This document shows positions 1 through 8,586 of a DNA stretch of 64,000 nt, in pieces. Numbering within the stretch: the stretch's first letter is position 1; the number at the start of each line of letters is the position of its first letter. The DNA lies in the NCBI GenBank assembly GCA_964608315.1, contig CAZSNF010000017.1, forward strand, positions 1 through 64,000. Reading direction: 5' to 3'. Made by a program: the position numbers and the translations under genes. Below the pieces are notes generated by a model that saw only the letters and a list, made by a program, of their open reading frames with translations, searched no databases and was not told the DNA's origin. This DNA is from VXPQ01 sp964608315 (GTDB taxonomy: Bacteria > Bacteroidota > Rhodothermia > Rhodothermales > VXPQ01).

Positions 1-494
1 GCCGACAACGGCTTTTCGTCCGTAAAATACTTCGTCGGGGTCAGGTTGTCAAGGCGCTGGCGAGGATATTCTTCGTTGGAGCAGCGGATGCAAGCGTCGC
101 CGCGCTCCTGCGCCCAGTATGTTTCCCGCAAATTTCAAAATCAAGCGACGACGAATCTTTTTCGCCGGGGCACGATGGTCCGGGGCGTAGCCTGACTCTG
201 GACGAGCGAACACGACGCATTGATATATTCTCGCGCAGCGCGCCTTTCATGGTTCGTGAGCGGGCATATTGCAAAAACAAGAAACCCCAGGCGTTAACAA
301 ACATTAATCAGAGGTTCCTTAAAAATGTCCTGATCGGAGCGATCAGGCCGCGAGGCCGGTCGATACGCCGGGCGGCGCGGCGGGAAGTGTGCCGGGCGAC
401 GCGACAGAAGGTGTGCCGGGCGACGCGCAAGCGATGATATTTCCCGCTATCAACGAATCGTTCCGGCAACGCCTTGCAAGCCGGAAACACGATC
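1..494. other. stretch without a convincing gene
   Basis: No recognisable gene. Plus-strand frame 3 stays open from the window edge to about 437, but the translation has no domain I know, is rich in Arg and Ala, and runs through a mobile-repeat end at 303-318, so it is probably a chance open frame in GC-rich DNA. It could also be the decayed tail of a gene that starts outside the window. The stretch also contains a 17-base motif (GTGTGCCGGGCGACGCG) duplicated at 387-403 and 411-427, a 24-base period. Confidence 0.4.
303..318 (-). repeat. orphan end of the MITE-like repeat
   Basis: ATTAATCAGAGGTTCC is identical to the right terminal inverted repeat of the complete elements at 8302-8556 and 28866-29120. 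It is followed by TTAA (319-322), the same four bases that precede the element end at 721. The rest of the element is absent here, so this is a solo terminus or a deletion remnant. Confidence 0.6.
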
Positions 495-646
495 TATGCA
501 TTTTTTGCATAATAAAGGGGTTTTCTATGCAAATTATGCATAGAAAAATTTTGCTGCATGTGCCTTATATGCAATTTTTGCATCGAAAAGGGACTCTCTA
601 TGCGATTTATGCATAGTAAAAGCATCTTCTATGCAAATTATGCATA
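495..646. repeat. array of five 17-bp palindromes, 31-bp period
   Basis: Five copies of TATGCA-N5-TGCATA lie at 495-511, 526-542, 568-584, 599-615 and 630-646. Start-to-start distances are 31, 42, 31 and 31 bases, close to three or four turns of B-DNA, so all copies face the same side of the helix. Three spacers are 14 bases and one is 25. Copies 3 and 4 each carry one substitution in an arm. The AT-rich units contrast with the surrounding GC-rich sequence. This looks like a binding array for a dimeric protein (operator, iteron or partition-type site). No gene immediately flanks it; the nearest is the 3' end of the gene at 881-2362. Confidence 0.75.
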
Positions 647-705
647 GATAGTCGAATCAGCTAACGATCCGTGCGAAAAGGCGCTGCGGTGGTGCGCAAC
701 GCGAA

Positions 706-855
706 GGATACCCTGGTTAAGGAACCTCTGATTCATTCTGCTTCGATCGGCGCTTCGCGTTCGCATGTCAAGAACGTCATCACGGCGTCGTTGAAATCAG
801 CGGCATACGCTACGCATCCGGGCGCGGCGGACGCGAAGCGCCTTTCGGGAGGGTT
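706..855. repeat. truncated MITE-like repeat with doubled end
   Basis: The element end GGAACCTCTGATTCATTCTG starts at 721 and the following 130 bases match, with scattered changes, the reverse complement of the right half of the complete element at 8302-8556. The other half is missing. Just before it lies a second, diverged end, GGATACCCTGGTTAA at 706-720, so one element appears inserted at the TTAA within the end of an older one. The same doubled arrangement occurs at 63313-63328. Confidence 0.65.
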
Positions 856-880
856 CGGGGAAAAAACAGGGCGCTCTTCA

Positions 881-2362
881 TCAATCCGCCGGCCATCCTT
901 CGACCATTTCAAGGGTATAGGGGCGCCGTTGAGGCCTGGACAGCATGGCGTTGGCCTCGTCGTCGTTCTTAAAGCATTCGTTTTCCGGATCCCAGTAGAG
1001 GGTCCGGGGCAGTTTCATGGCGATGTGGGCGATGAGGCAGGCGCTGGTGGACCGGTGCGCTACATCCACCGGCGCCACCGTGGGCTCCCGGCTTTTGATA
1101 CACTGGATCCAGTTCGTGTGTTGTTCCTCGCTTATATACAGATGAATTTCGTCGGGGCCTGTTCGGGAATTCAGGATACGCGGGTCGCTGGCCGTCAGCG
1201 GAGGCAGCCACTCGCCCGAAACCGGATCGCTGCCGGTTACCGACCCGCTCCGCGTCACGAAAATCCAGCCTTCATCCCCTTCGAAGCGGACGCCATTGGG
1301 AAATTCGCCGGAGATCAACATGGTTACGCCGTTGGCGTATCTGGCTTCCACGTTGAAATCGCCATGGACGTCCCATAGCCCTCCGGTCGCAAACTCGGCC
1401 TGGGCCTGTATCTCTATCGGCCCGGTCAATTCGGCGCCCATCCCCCAATGGGCCGTATCGACGTGATGGGCGCCCCAGCCGGTGATCATCCCGGCGGAAA
1501 ACTGCTCGCACCGCAACCAGCCGGGACGGGAATATCCCTCCGGCAATACGTACCCGGCGGCGGAAGTTCTGTCCAGCGGATGCACGCGATCCAGGGTATA
1601 GGGCGCCTCCGGCGTCGTGCCCAGCCACTTGTCGTAATCGAAAAAGTCGGGAACCGGCGTCGGCGTGGGATCGCCTCCCGGAGGGTCGCCGGGAAGCCCT
1701 ACGCGAACGGTATGCAGCGCCCCGATCCGGCCATTGCGCGCCAATTCGCAAGCCCACTTGAAATGGGGCCAGGGGTTTAACGAACGCTGTTGGCTGCCTA
1801 CCTGAAACACCGTGCCCAGCCGTTGCAGGTTGTCGCGCAGGATTTTGCCTTCTTCAACGGTCAGGGAAAAGGGTTTTTGCAAATAGACGTCCTTGCCGGC
1901 TATCGCGGCTTCGAGGGTGGGCAGAAAGTGCTGATGGTCCGGCGTGCTGATTACGACGGCGTCGATGTCCGGCTGGGCAAGCAACTCGCGATAATCCTGA
2001 TACATCCGTACATTCACATGCGACAGGCTGCCCCGATGCATGGCGTACCACTGCTCGACGTACCGCTTGCCTTCCTCCATGCGTTTCGCGTCGAGATCGC
2101 ACACCGCCACGACGCGCGCGTCGTCATGCTTGAGCACTTCCGGCAGGTCGTGCCCCCGGGCGATCCGGCCGCATCCGATCTGGGCGATGTGGATGACGTC
2201 GTTTGGCGATCTGCTGCGCTGCCCGCGCCCTGGCCTGCTGGACCCGAACAAGGGCGTACCCGCGGACGCTGCGGCCAGTCCCGCCGCCCCCAGAACGGAT
2301 CGTTTCAGATAATCCCGCCGTGAAATTTTCCGACCTTTCATGTGGCGTTCGTTGTGGTCCAT
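881..2362 (-). CDS. Tat-exported Gfo/Idh/MocA family oxidoreductase
   Basis: Predicted NAD(P)-dependent sugar oxidoreductase of 493 residues. A twin-arginine signal (RR at 15-16, followed by a hydrophobic stretch to about 36) suggests export with folded cofactor. The Rossmann motif GCGRIARG is at 63-70, and QKP at 162-164 stands where the family usually has EKP. The C-terminal half fits the family's alpha/beta substrate domain. Many Bacteroidota and Planctomycetota carry such exported versions next to ThuA/PmoA and DUF1080 proteins. It is the last gene of the five-gene minus-strand operon, 43 bases after the PmoA/ThuA gene. A second in-frame ATG at 2341 also leaves a normal Tat signal, so the start is uncertain. 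The substrate is unknown. Confidence 0.9.
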   Translation of the reverse strand: MDHNERHMKGRKISRRDYLKRSVLGAAGLAAASAGTPLFGSSRPGRGQRSRSPNDVIHIAQIGCGRIARGHDLPEVLKHDDARVVAVCDLDAKRMEEGKRYVEQWYAMHRGSLSHVNVRMYQDYRELLAQPDIDAVVISTPDHQHFLPTLEAAIAGKDVYLQKPFSLTVEEGKILRDNLQRLGTVFQVGSQQRSLNPWPHFKWACELARNGRIGALHTVRVGLPGDPPGGDPTPTPVPDFFDYDKWLGTTPEAPYTLDRVHPLDRTSAAGYVLPEGYSRPGWLRCEQFSAGMITGWGAHHVDTAHWGMGAELTGPIEIQAQAEFATGGLWDVHGDFNVEARYANGVTMLISGEFPNGVRFEGDEGWIFVTRSGSVTGSDPVSGEWLPPLTASDPRILNSRTGPDEIHLYISEEQHTNWIQCIKSREPTVAPVDVAHRSTSACLIAHIAMKLPRTLYWDPENECFKNDDEANAMLSRPQRRPYTLEMVEGWPAD

Positions 2363-2376
2363 GATATATGGAGTTT

Positions 2377-2400
2377 AGGGCCTGTTAACACTATGCAGCG
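2377..2400 (+). repeat. 24-bp inverted-pair repeat, copy 1
   Basis: The 24 bases here, beginning AGGGCCTGTTAACACTATG, recur exactly as their reverse complement at 37170-37193, about 35 kb away. The core GGGCCTGTTAA also occurs at 42559-42569. This copy lies in the 42-base gap between the PmoA/ThuA gene and the Gfo/Idh/MocA gene. It could be the end of an unrecognised mobile element or a dispersed regulatory site. Confidence 0.6.
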
Positions 2401-2404
2401 ATGC

Positions 2405-4525
2405 TCAGGGGGAAATTCCACCGACAACCCATTGAATCCCGCCTGAAATGTGCCGCATAAACCTGGGGTCTTCATAATGCTCCGGCCTGTGCCCCAGGGC
2501 CGTGTACCATTGGCGACCGCCGTCGAACTCCTGATGCCAGGCCACCGGAAAGCGATCGCCAAACAGCGTTCCCGGAAACTGTTCTTTTTCCTCGTCCGAG
2601 ACCGTGGTCAGATCGGCCGCCAGCAGCACCCGGATGCGGGGGTTCATCTCTTTCAGATAATAGCACTCGTCGTCCTCGATCTCCCAGGCGTCGGGCAGGA
2701 AAGCGGTCGAAGGATGGGCTCGGTCCACCACCTCGACAGTAAAGTCCTGCAGGGGCGCATGGCGTTCGAAATTTCCGCCAAGAAGTTTGGAAAACCAGGG
2801 CCAGTCCCTTTCCGAACCGCTGGCGGAGTGGATACCCGCGAAGCCGCCCCCGTTCCGGACATACGATTCGAGCGCCCGCCGCTGCGCGTCGGTATCGAAG
2901 GCTTCGTTGTTGGTGTTGGAAAAGACGAGCGCGTCGTACTGCTTCAGGTTTTCTTCGGTAAATATCGCGGGGTCCTCCGACGCCGTCACGTCGAAACCAT
3001 ATTCGGCGCCCAGTTTCTTGAGGGCCGCCACGCTAAAGGGAATATTTTCATGCACGTACCCCTCGCCGTTCTTCGTATAGACCAGCACGCGGGCCCCTCT
3101 GAGCGCGCCCGTCGGGTGGACCTCGACGCGGGGCGGGTTGGCGAAATCCCGCCAGTACCGCTCGGCCAGCGCCGCGTCGATGGCCCCGTCATAGACGAGC
3201 ATGCGGTATTGCAAGGCGTACGAGGCGCCGGGCCTGAGTTCCCAGTCGCTTTGCTGAGCCGGGTTGAAATTGATATAAACGTTTTCGACGCCCCCATTCT
3301 GTCCGACAGGCCATATCCGCAAATGCTCCGGAAAATTATGGTTGCCCGGGTGGGTCATAAACAAAATGCCCGAGGCGCCGTCTGCTGCCTCCGAAACGCC
3401 GTTCACGTCGATCCAGCGCGCGCGGGTCGCATTGCCGTTGCTCTTGTCGAAACCCTCGGAGGTGAGCAGCGTGGCCGTCTCATCGTTCCATTTCTCCGTA
3501 GCGCGCAGGCTAAAGCCTTGATACCGATATGCTTTGACGGTCAGCGGCGCTTCCGTAGCCGGATTCAGCGTAGAGACGAAATCAATCAACCAGACCTTCC
3601 GATCCGGATCTGCATTCCAGACCTTGATTTCCCATTGTTCGTTGATCGCGACCTTCTCTTCGCCGCTGGTGAAATCGACATGGTCCAGCAGAGCCCTGAA
3701 GCCGCCGAATAGCGGTCCCGCCATGCGTTCCATCACTTGCTTCGCCCGGACGGCGCCCTGCCCGTCCCCCAGGTTCCAGAAATCGACGACGCGTCCCTCG
3801 AATTCGGCGCGCGTCCAGGGATTCCAGAGGCCGTAGTGGTGATAATGATCGGGAGGCTGGATGCGCGAGAGTATTTCGCCTTCCGGCGACCAGATCGGAT
3901 GGATAAAACCGCTGCGGGCGTATATCTCGTCCACGCCTTCCGGAACGCCCTGCATCGCATAGCGGTAGGCGAGAACCGGTTTCTCGCCGATGCGAATCAG
4001 CAGGTTGTCTCCGTCGTCGTCCACGATTACTTGCGCGGCGCCGTCGGACATGGAAGCGGCTTCAAGCGCCCTCAATTCAAAATTACGGACGGCGCCCGGC
4101 GGGGTTTTTCCGTCGAGTATCCACGTCATGCGACCGGGCGCGCCCGGATCGAGTTGGGACGCGACGGGCCGGTCTGCTCCCCCGGTAATCTCGAAGAGTT
4201 GCAACGCGCCGCCGCGCAGATGGAGCGGAACCCCTTGCAAATTCGCTGTAACCGGTACGTTTACCCGCTGATATTTACCGGCATGGACGGAGAACGTCGC
4301 AACCGCTTTGGATTGGGCCCGGGCGAAAGGCGCAAACGCCAAAAGCGTCAGGGCTGAAAGCAACCAGGCAGGGAACGCAGCGCGGGAACGTTTCCTTTTC
4401 GCGGCGTCGATTCCTTGACGAGCCGTACAGGCGTGCTCAGGGGTCGCGTTCCCGCAACCTGCAACGCTATGGACGACTACAAGCGAGGCGGCCGAATATG
4501 CTGTCTCTGGAGCAATGCTGTTCAT
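2405..4525 (-). CDS. PmoA (DUF6807) and ThuA domain fusion protein
   Basis: Exported protein of up to 706 residues. Residues about 75-445 resemble the PmoA/DUF6807 family (motifs such as GFIHPIWSPEGE and DHYHHYGLW), and about 478-702 form a ThuA-like domain with the class I amidotransferase-like fold (GGGFAGIHSASG, then GRQWYTALGH). Both families cluster with sugar-degradation genes, but their reactions are poorly defined. A hydrophobic signal sequence ends near ARAQ at about 71, so the true start probably lies well inside the longest frame; no ATG is available there, and a GTG or TTG start is likely. It follows the transporter gene by 20 bases and is in the same operon. Confidence 0.85.
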   Translation of the reverse strand: MNSIAPETAYSAASLVVVHSVAGCGNATPEHACTARQGIDAAKRKRSRAAFPAWLLSALTLLAFAPFARAQSKAVATFSVHAGKYQRVNVPVTANLQGVPLHLRGGALQLFEITGGADRPVASQLDPGAPGRMTWILDGKTPPGAVRNFELRALEAASMSDGAAQVIVDDDGDNLLIRIGEKPVLAYRYAMQGVPEGVDEIYARSGFIHPIWSPEGEILSRIQPPDHYHHYGLWNPWTRAEFEGRVVDFWNLGDGQGAVRAKQVMERMAGPLFGGFRALLDHVDFTSGEEKVAINEQWEIKVWNADPDRKVWLIDFVSTLNPATEAPLTVKAYRYQGFSLRATEKWNDETATLLTSEGFDKSNGNATRARWIDVNGVSEAADGASGILFMTHPGNHNFPEHLRIWPVGQNGGVENVYINFNPAQQSDWELRPGASYALQYRMLVYDGAIDAALAERYWRDFANPPRVEVHPTGALRGARVLVYTKNGEGYVHENIPFSVAALKKLGAEYGFDVTASEDPAIFTEENLKQYDALVFSNTNNEAFDTDAQRRALESYVRNGGGFAGIHSASGSERDWPWFSKLLGGNFERHAPLQDFTVEVVDRAHPSTAFLPDAWEIEDDECYYLKEMNPRIRVLLAADLTTVSDEEKEQFPGTLFGDRFPVAWHQEFDGGRQWYTALGHRPEHYEDPRFMRHISGGIQWVVGGISP

Positions 4526-4545
4526 AGTGGCGTCATGCGCGCGTT

Positions 4546-5661
4546 TTACGAGGCAGACGTTTGCGGACCATGCGCTTCTGGCTTATCGACCGAAACGTCG
4601 GCACGGCGCCACCAGTTCGCCAACGCCGAGCCGGAGATATTCATCCATGGGCCGAAAATGGCCGGGGCCAGGCCGACCGTGGCCACCTTCCCCATTTCTA
4701 CGGCAAGGCCCGTCGCCAGACCGCCATTCTGCATCCCCACTTCCAGCGAGATGGTGCGGCAGGATTGTTCGTCGAGCCCGATCAGGCGGCATCCCCAGTA
4801 GCCGAGCACGTAGCCTGTCGCATTATGCATGATGGCTGCGAGGAAAAGCAACAGGCCGATATCGAGCAATGCATCGCGGCCCGAGGCCACGATGATGGTC
4901 AGCACCACCGCAATGCCGGCCATCGAAACCAGCGGCATGGCGCGGTCCAGCCATTGGGCCCGACCATGCATGACTTTATTGAAAATCAGCCCCAGCACGA
5001 TGGGCAGCAGCACGATTTTCGCCACGCTGATCATCATCGACACGAAATCGACAGGCACGAACTGGTTTGCGAGCAATCGCATCAGCAATGGCGTCATGAG
5101 CGGCGCCGCCAGCGTGGCGATGGCCGTCATGGTAATCGACAGCGCCAGATTCGCCCTGGCGATGTACGCCATCACGTTCGAGGCCACCCCGCCGGACACC
5201 GAACCGATCAGCACGATCCCTGCTGCAATCTCAGCGGGAAAGCCGAATATCGAGGCCAGCGACAACCCCACCAGCGGCATGATCGTAAACTGGCAGGCAA
5301 GCCCGACGAACACCCCTTTCGGCATTTTGACCACGCCCGCGAAGTCCTTCAGGCTCATGGCCGTGCCCATGCCGAACATGATGATCTGGATCAGAGGAAC
5401 GATCAGCCGCGTGAATTCGAAATCGCCTGCGCGCAAGAAATACTGCGGGTAATACATCGCTACCGCGACGGAGGCGAATATCCAGATCGTAAAGGCAAGC
5501 TGGCGGAGCCGGGGAACGCCGAGCCCGCCGATAGCAAGGGCCGCCAGAAAGCCGACCACGGCAGGGCCGGTGGCCGCAAGGCCGCCAAGGATCAGGAGTA
5601 CAACGGCGGCGAGCGCACAAAGCGCGGCGAGGACAAGAAAGTATTTGTACAAAGGGCGCAC
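4546..5661 (-). CDS. bile acid:sodium symporter (BASS) family transporter
   Basis: Integral membrane protein of 371 residues with about nine or ten hydrophobic segments. The paired conserved regions of BASS carriers are visible: MFGMGTAMSLKDF near residue 100, GSVSGGVASNVMAYIA near 160, and the later EVGMQNGGLATGLA with an acidic residue before the glycine-rich break. BASS proteins import organic acids (bile acids, pyruvate, pantoate and others) with sodium. Here it sits between the enolase-superfamily gene (18 bases upstream) and the PmoA/ThuA gene, so the likely substrate is a sugar acid or other carboxylate handled by the operon. The substrate cannot be read from sequence. Confidence 0.88.
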   Translation of the reverse strand: MRPLYKYFLVLAALCALAAVVLLILGGLAATGPAVVGFLAALAIGGLGVPRLRQLAFTIWIFASVAVAMYYPQYFLRAGDFEFTRLIVPLIQIIMFGMGTAMSLKDFAGVVKMPKGVFVGLACQFTIMPLVGLSLASIFGFPAEIAAGIVLIGSVSGGVASNVMAYIARANLALSITMTAIATLAAPLMTPLLMRLLANQFVPVDFVSMMISVAKIVLLPIVLGLIFNKVMHGRAQWLDRAMPLVSMAGIAVVLTIIVASGRDALLDIGLLLFLAAIMHNATGYVLGYWGCRLIGLDEQSCRTISLEVGMQNGGLATGLAVEMGKVATVGLAPAIFGPWMNISGSALANWWRRADVSVDKPEAHGPQTSAS

Positions 5662-5678
5662 GATGGCGACGGGACAGG

Positions 5679-6962
5679 TTATTCGAAAAACGGCATGCCT
5701 TCCGTCGCGTACCGGCGCATGCCTTCCTCATTGATTTCCACGCCGATCCCCGGTTTTTCCGAAAGCGGAATGAACCCGTCTTCCACCATCGGTCCGTCGA
5801 ACGATACGATCTCGGAAAACATCGGATTGGAATGGAAATAGGTCTGCCACTCCAGCACCATGAAATTGGGCACGGACGCGCACACATGCGCGGACGCCAT
5901 GGCCCCCAGATACGAGGCCACCATGTGCGGCGCGAACGGGACATAGTACAGGTTCGACAGATTGGCGATCCGCTGGCCTTCTCCCAATCCGCCCGCCTTT
6001 TGCAGATCCGGCATGATAATATCGACGGCGCCAATTTCGAGCAACCGCCGGAAACCGTGCGCCAGATAAAGGTTCTCCCCGGCGCAAATAGGGGTGCTTG
6101 TGGATTCCGTGATGGATTTGTACGCTTCCACGTTTTCCGCAGGGATCGGCTCTTCGAGCCACATCAGGTTGAGCGGCTCCATGAGTTTGGCGACTTGCCG
6201 GGCCGTGGGCGCATCGTAGCGGCCATGCATATCCGCGCAAATATCGATGTTCGGACCCACGGCTTCCCGGGCCGCCGAAATCTGATCGACCATGCGTTGC
6301 AGCTCTGCGGGACTCGCGGTCCAGTTGTATTGATCGTACTTGTTCGGATCGTTGGCCTGATCCAGATCGAACTTGATCGCCGTAAATCCCATCTTGGCGG
6401 CTTCGGTAGCGGCCTCGGCGAACTGCTCCGGCGTCGGCAGCCGGAACTGATACAGCGCCGTATCCATGTAGACCCGGATCCGGTCCCGAAACTTGCCGCC
6501 GAGGAGCTGATACGCCGGCAGACCCAGCGCCTTGCCGGCGAGGTCCCACAACGCGGTCTCGACCGCCGACAGCACGGCGACGTACATGCCCGACTGGGCT
6601 CCCTCGAAAAAGCCCCTCCGGCGGATGTCCTCGAACAGCCGGTGTACATTCAAGGGATTCTTTCCCTCAAGCCGCTGGCCGAACATTTTCACCAGATGGT
6701 ATGTGCCGGGCACGGCGTCCACTCCCTCGCCGCAGCCCCAGATATCCTGATTGGTGTATATCTTCACAAAAAGACCGTGGGCGTTCCGTATGTATCCGCA
6801 TTTGATATCCGTAATCGCCAGTTCCGACGGGGAAGAAGTTAGGTTGGCCTTCTCGACGGCGGATTCCAGGCTGCGCCCGAATCCGGCGAGCGGGGTGGCG
6901 GCCCATGCGCCCGCGAGCGCGCTTCCGGCCAGAAAGGAACGTCGGGTGTGTCTCTTTTTCAT
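5679..6962 (-). CDS. Tat-exported mandelate racemase/muconate lactonizing family enzyme
   Basis: Enolase-superfamily enzyme of 427 residues that would abstract a proton alpha to a carboxylate (dehydration or racemisation of a sugar acid). A twin-arginine signal (RR at 7-8, hydrophobic to about 27) precedes the N-terminal capping domain. Probable Mg ligands are D244 (in CADMHG), E270 (in WLEEP) and E296 (in AGEN); H246 and H346 are candidate catalytic bases. The pattern resembles RspA and mannonate or galactonate dehydratases rather than muconate cycloisomerase. Most relatives are cytoplasmic, so the signal peptide is notable. It lies 28 bases after the RraA-like gene. The precise substrate is unknown. 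Confidence 0.9.
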   Translation of the reverse strand: MKKRHTRRSFLAGSALAGAWAATPLAGFGRSLESAVEKANLTSSPSELAITDIKCGYIRNAHGLFVKIYTNQDIWGCGEGVDAVPGTYHLVKMFGQRLEGKNPLNVHRLFEDIRRRGFFEGAQSGMYVAVLSAVETALWDLAGKALGLPAYQLLGGKFRDRIRVYMDTALYQFRLPTPEQFAEAATEAAKMGFTAIKFDLDQANDPNKYDQYNWTASPAELQRMVDQISAAREAVGPNIDICADMHGRYDAPTARQVAKLMEPLNLMWLEEPIPAENVEAYKSITESTSTPICAGENLYLAHGFRRLLEIGAVDIIMPDLQKAGGLGEGQRIANLSNLYYVPFAPHMVASYLGAMASAHVCASVPNFMVLEWQTYFHSNPMFSEIVSFDGPMVEDGFIPLSEKPGIGVEINEEGMRRYATEGMPFFE

Positions 6963-6989
6963 GGTTCTTTAAGAATATGCGCTATGCGC

Positions 6990-7940
6990 CTACCAGGTTC
7001 GGGCGTCGAGGTAGTTCTGAATATGCTCTTTCGCCACCGGAAGCTCGTCGAGGTGCGCTTCGAGCCACCGCGAAAAGTCGCGTTCGATTTCCGCGGACCA
7101 TCGCGTATCGATCTGGCCGGGCGTATAGACCTGCTCGCGAAGGCGCTGGTGCCCGAACAGGTCCCGCAGCCGGACGATCTCCGAGGTGGTCACCACCTGC
7201 TCCGCGAGGTGAGGAGGTATAAAAATGACGCCGCCGTCTCTGCCCAATACGACGTCGCCGGGCATCACCGTGGCCTTGCCGATCCGCGTAGGCTGGTTAA
7301 TCCCGATTAGCGTGGTATTGAGCCGTCCGTCGGGATTGTTCAGGTGATGGGAAGGGTGATAACTCCGGAAGAAAGACGTGAACGAACCGATTTCCTTAAG
7401 CCCGTCGATATCCCGGATGGCGCCGTCGTAGACGATCCCGTTGCCCGATTTCGCATAGATCGAATTGCCCAGGTTGTCGCCGATGGTCGGTCCGTCTTCG
7501 TGGGCGCCGAATTGATCGACCACATAGACGTCGCCCTCCACAAGCAGGTCGATAGGCCACGAATTCTGCGACCCGATGCGCCCGTCTTCGGTATGTCCTT
7601 TTTCGTCGATCACGCGATGAATATCCGGCCGGCCCGGTATGAACGCCGCCGTAACGGCCCTGCCTGCCAGCACGCTGTCCGGATTAATCGTCATCCAGCC
7701 GTCGTCATACTGATGGTTGAAGTTGTCCCCCCTCAGCACCGCCCAGGCTTCTTCGAGGGTAACCTGTCGCATCCGATCCAGGATGTCGTCGGGCACGCGG
7801 GGCCGGCCGTCGGGAAACCGTTCGCCCTGCCATTCGGGCGTCAGGAAAACAAGTTCTTCTTTCGAGATTTGCTGCCCTGAAACGGCGGGTGCGAAAAAAA
7901 GCAGCAGGAAAGCGAAAGACAAGCAGCGACGCGGCGTCAT
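6990..7940 (-). CDS. exported RraA-like / HMG-aldolase family protein
   Basis: First gene of the minus-strand operon, about 316 residues from the start at 7940. That ATG begins a clear signal peptide (MTPRRCLSFAFLLLFFAPA, ending near VSGQ). The open frame extends to 8009, but the extra residues look non-coding and the upstream DNA contains mobile-repeat sequence. The core matches the RraA/demethylmenaquinone methyltransferase-like fold shared with 4-hydroxy-4-methyl-2-oxoglutarate aldolases: GIVYDGAIRDIDGL, then IGKATVMPGDVVLGRDGGVIF with the conserved GD and D-G-G residues. In this setting an aldolase or lyase on an oxidised sugar acid is more likely than RNase E regulation. Function is inferred from fold and context. 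Confidence 0.85.
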   Translation of the reverse strand: MTPRRCLSFAFLLLFFAPAVSGQQISKEELVFLTPEWQGERFPDGRPRVPDDILDRMRQVTLEEAWAVLRGDNFNHQYDDGWMTINPDSVLAGRAVTAAFIPGRPDIHRVIDEKGHTEDGRIGSQNSWPIDLLVEGDVYVVDQFGAHEDGPTIGDNLGNSIYAKSGNGIVYDGAIRDIDGLKEIGSFTSFFRSYHPSHHLNNPDGRLNTTLIGINQPTRIGKATVMPGDVVLGRDGGVIFIPPHLAEQVVTTSEIVRLRDLFGHQRLREQVYTPGQIDTRWSAEIERDFSRWLEAHLDELPVAKEHIQNYLDARTW

Positions 7941-8020
7941 ACCGATCAGAGGTGCGTTACTGGAGGAATGCGTAATGTGTCGTTTGGCGCGTATCCGGCG
8001 TCTGCTCATTCAGGAATGCG

Positions 8021-8045
8021 CTGATTAATTCTACTTTGATCAGCG
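8021..8045. repeat. short MITE-like repeat fragment
   Basis: These 25 bases, starting CTGATTAATTCTACTTTG, match the reverse complement of the right terminal part of the element at 8302-8556 with one mismatch. No other part of the element is recognisable next to it. It lies just upstream of the five-gene operon, between its first gene and the complete copy. Confidence 0.55.
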
Positions 8046-8301
8046 TATCTACGGAAAGTACGAAACGCAACGAACCTCTGCCCGAATTGACCAGGAAATT
8101 CCGACGATCAGCAATCTTTTGCGCCTGAAGATGACAGTCCAGTGGCCTCGAAAATCCTTATCGGCAAGCAAATTTGAAATTGTCAGGAAAGCTTTGGCTA
8201 TATTTTTCTTTGCTCCCTGACCAGATCGCAGAAGTCGCGGGACGCGCCTCAAAGAGCAAGGCAACCCGGCGAACGCTTCGTTTCGTCGCGTATACCGCTA
8301 A
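8046..8301. other. spacer without a gene
   Basis: Divergent spacer between the minus-strand operon (start 7940) and the plus-strand ThuA fusion gene. I see no coding sequence. Together with the adjoining complete mobile element it forms the 646-base region that should contain the promoters for both directions; no promoter could be assigned with confidence. Confidence 0.5.
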
Positions 8302-8556
8302 GGAACCTCTGATTAATTCTGCAAAGTTCAGAGGCTTGCGAGGGACGCGCCGGCAAGGAATGACGAAGCAATGCGGCAGGCCCCGCATAATGAGGAATGA
8401 CGCGGCCAGCGCGTTCCTCGCGGCCTCCCGAAGGGCGCTTCGCGTCCGCTGCGCCCGAATCCGTAGCGTATGCCGCTGATTTCAACGACGCCGTCATAAT
8501 GTCACTGTACGCGCGAACGCGAAGCGCTGATCGAAGTAGAATTAATCAGAGGTTCC
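8302..8556. mobile_element. MITE-like element, complete copy A
   Basis: A 255-base element bounded by inverted ends: GGAACCTCTGATTAATTCTG on the left and its counterpart, AGAATTAATCAGAGGTTCC, on the right. It has no credible coding frame. It is nearly identical to the copy at 28866-29120, which has exactly the same length, with about six differences by eye. An internal inverted repeat of 17 bases should let the transcript fold into a long hairpin. Flanks are CTAA and TCAA, an imperfect match to the TTCA/TTCA flanks of copy B. It is likely moved in trans by a transposase not present in the window. Confidence 0.75.
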
Positions 8557-8586
8557 TCAAATATTACAACAAAAAAGCGCACCCCC

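Noticed and set aside
41..304. 87-residue minus-strand frame at the window start
   Set aside because: Its start lies in a mobile-repeat end and the translation is low in recognisable features.
495..646. CRISPR array at the palindrome array
   Set aside because: Units are 17-base palindromes with spacers of 14 or 25 bases that resemble each other; there are no cas genes and no unique 30-base spacers.
671..1378. 235-residue plus-strand frame opposite the Gfo/Idh/MocA gene
   Set aside because: It is antisense to a clearly recognised gene and its translation is Arg/His-rich without any domain.
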